A DNA stretch of 64,000 nucleotides, taken from assembly GCA_963797635.1 (NCBI GenBank), contig CAWCPZ010000004.1:103141-167140 (forward strand), in the 5' to 3' direction. Below, in pieces: positions 62,837 through 64,000 of the stretch. This DNA is from JAOUEA01 sp963797635. GTDB taxonomy: Bacteria > Actinomycetota > UBA4738 > HRBIN12. The notes beneath the pieces were generated by a model. That model ran no database searches and had not been told where the DNA came from. It saw only the letters and a list, made by a program, of their open reading frames with translations. A program made the position numbers and the translations under genes. Position 1 is the first letter of the stretch. Each line of letters begins with the position of its first letter.

Positions 62837-63424
62837 GTGCCGGACGAGCGAACCGACAGCGAACTCCTGCTCGCGTCGAGGGACAACCCCGATGCGTTCA
62901 CGGAGTTGTACCGACGCCATGCAGAGGATCTGCTGCGCTACTTCGCCCGCCGCACGCTCGACCCGGAAACGGCGGCCGAGCTGACCGCGGAGACCTTCGC
63001 CGAGGCGTTCGCGTCGCGGCAGCGCTACACGGATCAAGGGGTGAACGGGGTGGCATGGGTATACGGGATCGCGCGGCACCGCCTCGGGCGGTTCTTCCGC
63101 ACCGGGCGCGTCGATGCGGCGGCCCGCCAGCGGCTCGGGATGCCCGAACGGGACCTGCCGCCCGAGGACTACGAACGCATCGAGGACCTCATCGACTTCG
63201 CGCCGATCCGAGAGGCGCTGCTCGAAGCGCTGGAGACGCTGAGCGAGGACCAGCGTGAGGCGATGCGACTGCACGTGATCGATGGACTCGGCTACCGCGA
63301 GGTCGCCGAGCGACTCCGGTGCTCCGAGGCGAACGCGCGACAACGCGTGAGCCGGGGACTGCGCCGCGTCGCACTGGTGCTGCAAGAGCGGGGGCTGCAG
63401 CTGAGCTCGGAGGTCGAATCGTGA
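62837..63424 (+). CDS. ECF-type RNA polymerase sigma factor
   Basis: 195 residues from GTG 62837 (GGGAGG 5 bases upstream). Region 2 (AFTELYRRHAEDLLRYFARR, VAWVYGIARHRLGRFFRTGR) and region 4 (LETLSEDQREAMRLHVIDGL, CSEANARQRVSRGLRRVALV) are complete. Its stop overlaps (GTGA) the start of a DUF4349-type membrane protein, which probably acts as its anti-sigma or sensor. TGTCACA at 62757-62763 in the upstream region resembles ECF -35 elements, but a matching -10 is not obvious. Confidence 0.92.
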   Translation: MPDERTDSELLLASRDNPDAFTELYRRHAEDLLRYFARRTLDPETAAELTAETFAEAFASRQRYTDQGVNGVAWVYGIARHRLGRFFRTGRVDAAARQRLGMPERDLPPEDYERIEDLIDFAPIREALLEALETLSEDQREAMRLHVIDGLGYREVAERLRCSEANARQRVSRGLRRVALVLQERGLQLSSEVES

Positions 63425-64000
63425 ACACGGACATCCGCTACCTGCAGCAGTTGGAAACCGACTTCGAGCACGTCGCCGCACAGGAACGCCGGCGTACTGC
63501 CGCCGCAAGCCCTCCGGTCGCGGAGGACGAGGGTCACGGCCGCCGCGCCGCCCCACCCATCGCGATCGTCGCTGGCCCTCGATCGCGGCGGCCGTGGTGA
63601 CGCTGTTGATCGTGGCGGGCAGCATCGGCTTCCTCAGCCAGCAGGCCGACATGAGTTCCGACGACAGCGGGGGCGCTGATGCTTTGGCGCCGGCCGAAGC
63701 CCCGGTGGACGGTCCCGCGACATGGCAGGCGAGAAACCCCAACGCATCGGCCGCGCCTGCACCCGGCCAAGCGCTGACCGACGGTGACACAAGCGTGCCG
63801 CGGACGAGCAGGGCGGCCGTTCGCTTGACTATTCGGTCGGTGACACGAAGACGCCGGCCGGGATCGGGACGACCCCACAGACCCAGGGCGACCTGTCGAA
63901 GATCATCCGCGACGGTCGCATCGAGGTCGTCGTTCCGACGGGCGACTTCGCCAAGAATGCCACCGCCGTCACCCGCATCGCGGGAACCAACGGCGGGTTC
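63421..64000 (+). pseudogene. DUF4349-type membrane protein, N-terminal part (frameshifted, cut by right edge)
   Basis: GTG 63421 overlaps the sigma stop. Residues 1-55 are a charged cytosolic segment (NTDIRYLQQLETDFEHVAAQ). Near 63575 the frame changes and a membrane helix follows (IAAAVVTLLIVAGSIGFL), then a Pro/Asp-rich linker; near 63800 a second change leads to DYSVGDTKTPAGIGTTPQ and the start of a DUF4349 domain (DGRIEVVVPTGDFAKNATAV, ending TNGGF at the edge). DUF4349 proteins are often encoded next to ECF sigma genes, as here. Probable membrane sensor or anti-sigma factor. Confidence 0.75.

Noticed and set aside
1..64000. CRISPR arrays, insertion sequences, prophage or integrase genes
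   Set aside because: No regularly spaced repeats, transposase or integrase motifs, or flanking inverted repeats were seen; gene content is ordinary chromosomal.

Overview
The window is a high-GC (roughly 70%) bacterial chromosome segment that reads as Actinomycetota. The evidence is a WhiB-family Fe-S regulator, a paired AdnA/AdnB-type helicase-nuclease locus, an Eis-like acetyltransferase, a RipA-like NlpC/P60 hydrolase, a PGPGW membrane protein, many GTG starts and many apparently leaderless genes (a TANNNT -10 box 6-8 nt before the start codon). I cannot name a genus; an uncultured or deep-branching lineage is plausible. About 25 reading-frame breaks, nearly all inside otherwise well-conserved genes without premature stops in the correct frame, suggest uncorrected indels in the assembly rather than wholesale gene decay. 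I see no insertion sequence, prophage, CRISPR array or integron; this looks like core and near-core chromosome.

Layout. 1-5 kb: end of a sensor kinase, a DsbA-like protein, small membrane or secreted proteins, a DUF72 protein, and terC behind a yybP-ykoY (Mn2+) riboswitch. 5-14 kb: photolyase (minus), a site-2 protease with CBS domains, and the adnAB pair. 14-21 kb: two divergent cyclic-nucleotide-binding-fold proteins, a Nudix/MBL pair, a MidA-type methyltransferase, a PH-domain protein, an acyl-CoA dehydrogenase and an orphan nuoD. 21-25 kb: selA (riddled with frameshifts) and selB, RidA. 25-34 kb: WhiB, NfeD, a class A PBP with PASTA domains, YqeY, a phosphoesterase, tRNA-Pro(CGG), NlpC/P60 behind a leader hairpin, an ECF sigma/anti-sigma pair and small genes. 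34-41 kb: ADP-ribosylglycohydrolase, rpsD, and a tightly overlapping gnd-pgi-zwf operon ending in a cyclase-family hydrolase and a HAD phosphatase.

41-52 kb is the most distinctive part: a minus-strand gene train made of a fatty acyl-CoA reductase/HAD phosphatase fusion, a zinc alcohol dehydrogenase, a LarA-like protein, a PlsC acyltransferase and a TetR repressor. A perfect 16-bp palindrome sits between the -35 and -10 of its promoter. Fifty-five bases further on lies a very large adenylate cyclase - AAA ATPase - TPR-like - peptide-binding (SBP_5) fusion. Together they suggest a TetR-controlled lipid-modifying pathway, possibly with a linked cAMP-producing sensor. 52-64 kb: a frameshifted Crp/Fnr regulator, MazG/Eis/GNAT, DUF1622, the aspartate-pathway pair lysC-asd, a secreted alkaline-phosphatase-superfamily protein, MOSC and S9 peptidase, a zinc-type quinone reductase, and an ECF sigma factor with a DUF4349-type membrane partner running off the right edge.
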